A DNA stretch of 64,000 nt, taken from positions 164,316,534-164,380,533 of the forward strand of contig JALIGW010000002.1 in assembly GCA_023053685.1 (NCBI GenBank), in the 5' to 3' direction. The notes beneath the pieces were generated by a model. That model had not been told where the DNA came from and made no database searches. It saw nothing but the letters and a program-made list of their open reading frames with translations. Below are positions 12,283-64,000 of the stretch, in pieces (within the stretch, counting starts at the first letter, position 1; each line of letters opens with the position of its first letter). Both the position numbers and the translations under genes were made by a program. The DNA is from Diadophis punctatus similis. Lineage: Eukaryota; Chordata; Lepidosauria; Squamata; Dipsadidae.

Positions 12283-13525
12283 TAGAATAGAATAGAATAG
12301 AATAGAATAACAGAATTGGAGGGGACCTTGGAGGTCTTCTAGTCCAACTCCCTGCTTAGGCAGGAAACCCTACACCGCTTCAGACAAATGGTTATCCAAC
12401 ATCTTCTTAAAAACTTCCAGTGTTGCAGCATTCACAACTTCTGGAGGCAACTTGTTCCACTGATTAATTGTTCTAACTGTCAGGAAATTTCTCCTTAGTT
12501 CTAAGTTGCTTCTTTCCTTGTTTAGTTTCCACCCATTGCTTCTTGTTCTATCCTCAGGTGCTTTGGAGAATAGTTTGACTCCTTCTTCTTTGTGGCAACC
12601 CTTGAGATATTGGAACACTGCTATCATGTCTCCCCTAGTCCTTCTTTTCATTAAACTAGACATACCTAGTTCCTGCAACCATTCTTCATATGTTTTAGCC
12701 TCCAGTCCTCTAATAATCTTTGTTGCTCTTCTCTGCACTCTTTCTAGAGTCTCAACATCCTTTTTACATTGTGGCAACCAAAACTGAATGCAGTATTCCA
12801 AGTGTGGCCTTACCAAGGCATTATAAAGTGGTATTAACACTTCACGTGATCTTGATTCTATCCCTCTGTTAATGCAGCCTTGAACTGTGTTGGCTTTTTT
12901 GGCAGCTGCTGCACACTGCTAGCTCATATTTAAATGGTTGTCCACTAGGACTCCTAGATCCCTCTCACAGTTACTACTGTTGAGCAAGATTCCACATATA
13001 CTGTACCTGTGCATTTTGTTTTTCTTGCCTAAATGTGGAACCTTACTTTTTTCACCATTGAATTTCATTTTGTTAGATAGCCCCCAATGTTCAAGTCTGT
13101 CAAGATCCTTCTGTATTTTGAGCCTATCTTCTGGAGAGTTGACTATTCCTGCCAGTTTGGTGTCATCTGCAAATTTGATGAGTTCCCCATCTATCCCCTT
13201 GTCCAAGTCATTGATGAAGATGTTGAAGAGTACTGGGCCTAAAACAGAGCCTTTGGGTACTCTACTGCATACTTCCCTCCATGTAGATGTAGTTCCATTG
13301 AGCACTACACGTTGAGTGCTGTTGGTCAGCCAGTTTTGAATCCATCTGGTGGTCTTGCTGTCTAACCCACATTTTTCTACTTTTTCTAGTAGTAGGTTAT
13401 GGTCTACTTTATCAAATGCCTTACTGAAGTCCAGGTAAATTATATCGACAGCATTCCTCTGGTCTACTAATTTTGTCACTTTGTCAAAGAATGCAATAAG
13501 ATTAGTCTGGCATGATCTGTTTTTA
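12283..13525 (-). mobile_element. CR1 LINE, 5'-truncated, reverse transcriptase C-terminal part
   Basis: On the minus strand the frame gives VDIIYLDFSKAFDKVDHNLL, PKGSVLGPVLFNIFINDL and the catalytic FADDTKL, then the CR1 tail motif HLEYCIQFWLPQCKKD and NQWNKLPPEVV. One in-frame TAG at 12919-12921 interrupts an otherwise open frame of about 370 codons. The 3' end (low coordinates) carries gaatagaatagaatagaata, the pentamer tail. RT residues upstream of about 13525 are missing. Confidence 0.9.
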
Positions 13526-15110
13526 GTAGAAGTATCACTAGCAAAATGGCTTTTCTTTAAACAGAATCAAAAATGGATACCAACAAAGATGCCACACTAA
13601 TATGGCATTAGTCTCTAATATGTAAAAGAAGAATGTATTTGTTACGTTAATTTAGATGCCATTGCCTTTCCAGGAACTCAGAGCAGTTTTGTCAGTTCAT
13701 ACAGGAGAGAAATGCATTTGCCCACCTCGTTGGAAATAATAGATTCAGCTTTGGAGCCAATTCATTCAAAGAGGAAAGAAACAATAGGAAAACAATACGA
13801 GACAACTCACAATTATTTTGTTCAAACAGTGTATTAGGTAAGAAATTTCTGTATCTTTTAAGAAAGAACAAACATACAATCTCCCAAATCAAAACATTCC
13901 ATGAACATTTCTTCATTTAGGAGTTGATCCTACTGATTTGACACAATATCAGAAATGTGGCTAGTGACCATGAAAGGCCAGACATACTGTATGCAATTAA
14001 ATTAGTTAAATTAAAGATGAACAAGACATTTCAAGTGCCAAGGCTTCTCCAAACTCTTTTTTCCTTATAATCCAACAGTTGTTATACACGTTTGAAAGTT
14101 CAAAGTTTGATTCCTAATATGACTGCTGTTTTCGGAAAACATATATAAAACTCACATAAAAGTTCAGATGTAATGCTTTGAACATCACATCTGCCTGGGT
14201 AAAGCTTCATTCTTTTTCTAACAACCATAGCCAAAGTTTATTTAAAGAACAACAGTGACAAGGTTCACATAAGCCATAATATAGTTTATTGGATTTTAGC
14301 TTAGCATATTATGTGAATCAAGTCACTGTATCTTCTAAACTATGGTTAATGGCTTTCCACTATTGTGATTTATTCAACAAACCACTGATTAGGGTATAGA
14401 ACTGTTTTGTTTGAGAATTGGACAGTGATGCCAGTTATTCCCTGTGATTCCCCCCCCCCTTTTTAAAAAGTTTGATCTTAAGTTTGTAAGGTTAAGTTCT
14501 TTCATAGCAGTGTTTTTTTTAATTGACTGCTTAAAGTGACTAGCAATAGAAGAGGAAATTGAAATAATGGAAAGGAAGATAGTTTATAATTGGGTGTATA
14601 TCACAGATTGTACCTCCAAACTAGTCTCTACAAAGTATGACTTCTGGAAGTTTTAGTCCAGCATGGTTGGAGACCACTAGATTGGGGAAGGCTACTGTAT
14701 ACAGTATATAGACCTGTGCTAATGTAAATGGTATCCAAAATTGTGTTAAAGTACCTAAATATTTAGGTGAGCATATAATTCTGTGTTCCAAGAAACCTAA
14801 CTTCCTATTCCCTGAATGTAGGAGTATCTGCTGAACCAGAATGAATTTTAGTAAGTGTTTCAGTGCACTGTTTTCTACAGATCTCTGAAGAGGAATGGAA
14901 TGGAATGGAGAAGCTGCATACCACTGTAACTCAGAGAAAAAAAGAAATTTTGGAAACTATTATTTATTCACGGAAAAACCGTTTTAAAGATGGTTACTTT
15001 CAATAATAGCTATATAAAGCCTCCATACATAGAGGTAATCAATCTGATTGTTGGATGCTGCAGGGAGGAACATAAAGCATACGGATGCTCATCACCTTAA
15101 AGCCCATCTT
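13526..15110. other. Intergenic or distal ABLIM3 3' UTR, no recognised feature
   Basis: AT-rich. A small perfect palindrome around tatactgtatacagtata (near 14695) is the only structure noticed. If the ABLIM3 3' UTR is long it may reach into this stretch. Confidence 0.35.
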
Positions 15111-15888
15111 TTTATTTCCAAGAGTCATTTGGATGTCTGCTGTAAGGGGGGGGGGAAATGCTGACTAAATAGATTTTGGTTTTATTTGTATCCTTTTATA
15201 CCAGTATGTTTAAATCTTGGTGCAAAATCACACACATACACACGTGTGAGTTGTGAGATCTTACACCAAGATTTAAACATGCTGGTATAAAAGGACACAA
15301 ATAAAACCAAAATCTATCTTATATAGCACCTTGGAGATGATTAAGATAGTGAGGAAAATAATAGAAAAGATAGTGAGGAAAATAATAGAAAAATGCAAAA
15401 GATATTTGTTGAGCTCAGATATTTGTTGAGCTGAGATATTTGTTAGAAACAAAAGGCAGGTTGAGATAAATCCTTGGCCTGATTGAGCAGCATACTTCAG
15501 ATATTCTGAAGCAATGGGGTGGGGGGAGGCGTATAAGGATGATTGGCTCTATCAAAACATGCCCCCAGTTCCATCATCCTCTCTCTCCAGACTTGCTTTT
15601 AAGAGGCTCACGGGTGAGCTACGATAATGCCCAAGGTTCTCAACATTGATGTAAAAAAAAGGAACAGCTCAGTATAAAACAGGTTCCCACATCCTCCCCA
15701 CACTTGAAAAGTTTCCCAAATAAGAGTTACTCTTAAAAAAAAAGAATAAAAGAAACAAAGAGCATAAAAATATCTGTGAGACTTCGGTTCACTCTACAGG
15801 CTTCCAAAGAGAACAGCCAGAGATTCTACTCTTTACTATACAGAGCTTCTATATAGAAATATTTATATAGTTTTTATATATACTGTTT
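15111..15888 (-). other. ABLIM3: Probable ABLIM3 3' UTR
   Basis: Sequence immediately after the ABLIM3 stop codon, with no further reading frame. AATAAA hexamers on the minus strand occur at 15186-15181 and 15116-15111; the true polyadenylation site cannot be decided from sequence and the UTR may run further left. The region contains a long palindrome (15169-15317) and two short tandem duplications, a 24-bp unit at 15344-15391 and a roughly 16-bp unit at 15400-15445. Confidence 0.4.
15169..15317. repeat. Long imperfect palindrome in the ABLIM3 3' UTR region
   Basis: Arms 15169-15222 and 15264-15317 are inverted copies with 2 mismatches in 54 bases. The spacer of about 40 bp pairs partly and contains cacacgtgtg. 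It would fold into a long hairpin in RNA. It could be a MITE. Confidence 0.85.
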
Positions 15889-63884
<47,996 letters not shown>

Positions 63885-64000
63885 CTGTGAGAAAAGAGCA
63901 GGCTGTGAGATTTCGAAGAGGGAAGGAACATCGAAGCTTCATCATTCCTCCCACCCTAAGCACAAAATGTTATATATAGAGTTCGTCATGGTTGGATGCT

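Noticed and set aside
12506..13315. Plus-strand open frames opposite the CR1 element
   Set aside because: Antisense shadow of the CR1 reverse transcriptase frame.

Overview
This window is vertebrate nuclear DNA, most likely from a squamate reptile and probably a snake. The sequence shows small exons with GT/AG borders inside long introns, one CpG-rich promoter region, and dense interspersed repeats: CR1 LINE fragments with GAATA/AATAG tails, a Dong/R4-type LINE, an L2/CR1-like LINE, tRNA-derived SINEs, many short hAT-like elements with 8-bp target-site duplications, TA-flanked mariner-like MITEs and long microsatellites. The snake assignment is an inference from the repeat types, chiefly CR1 copies ending in GAATA repeats.

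Two protein-coding genes are supported, both on the minus strand. From right to left, 63884 to 15889 holds the 3' part of ABLIM3 (actin-binding LIM protein 3): 18 coding exons read without a break from the end of LIM domain 3, through LIM4 and the abLIM linker, to the villin-type headpiece and stop codon. All intron phases agree and the joined exons encode 489 residues. The missing N-terminal part (LIM1, LIM2 and most of LIM3) lies beyond the right edge. One exon is only 8 nt long and two are 30 nt. At 1555-1570, in a CpG-rich block, is a minus-strand first coding exon (ATG plus 16 coding nt, then a donor) that best fits AFAP1L1, the neighbour of ABLIM3 in other vertebrates. The rest of AFAP1L1 lies beyond the left edge.

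Layout: 1-620 repeats; about 640-2060 CpG-rich promoter and exon 1 of the AFAP1L1 candidate; 2.1-15.1 kb intergenic, with hAT elements (one nested inside another), a Dong/R4 LINE fragment between TTA microsatellites, a candidate solo LTR and a CR1 LINE with a nearly open reverse-transcriptase frame; 15.1-15.9 kb the ABLIM3 3' UTR region with a long palindrome; 15.9-63.9 kb the ABLIM3 exons and repeat-rich introns, including a 260-bp GAA/GGA purine tract, a decayed U6 snRNA copy and a Penelope-like foldback between microsatellites.

The two genes fit together functionally: abLIM proteins bind F-actin through the headpiece, and AFAP1-family proteins are actin-filament-associated adaptors. No CRISPR array, toxin gene, intact virus or clearly new biological system is visible. 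The most notable signals are the 8-nt microexon, whose loss would bring a stop codon before the headpiece, and several unusual transposon and palindrome structures.
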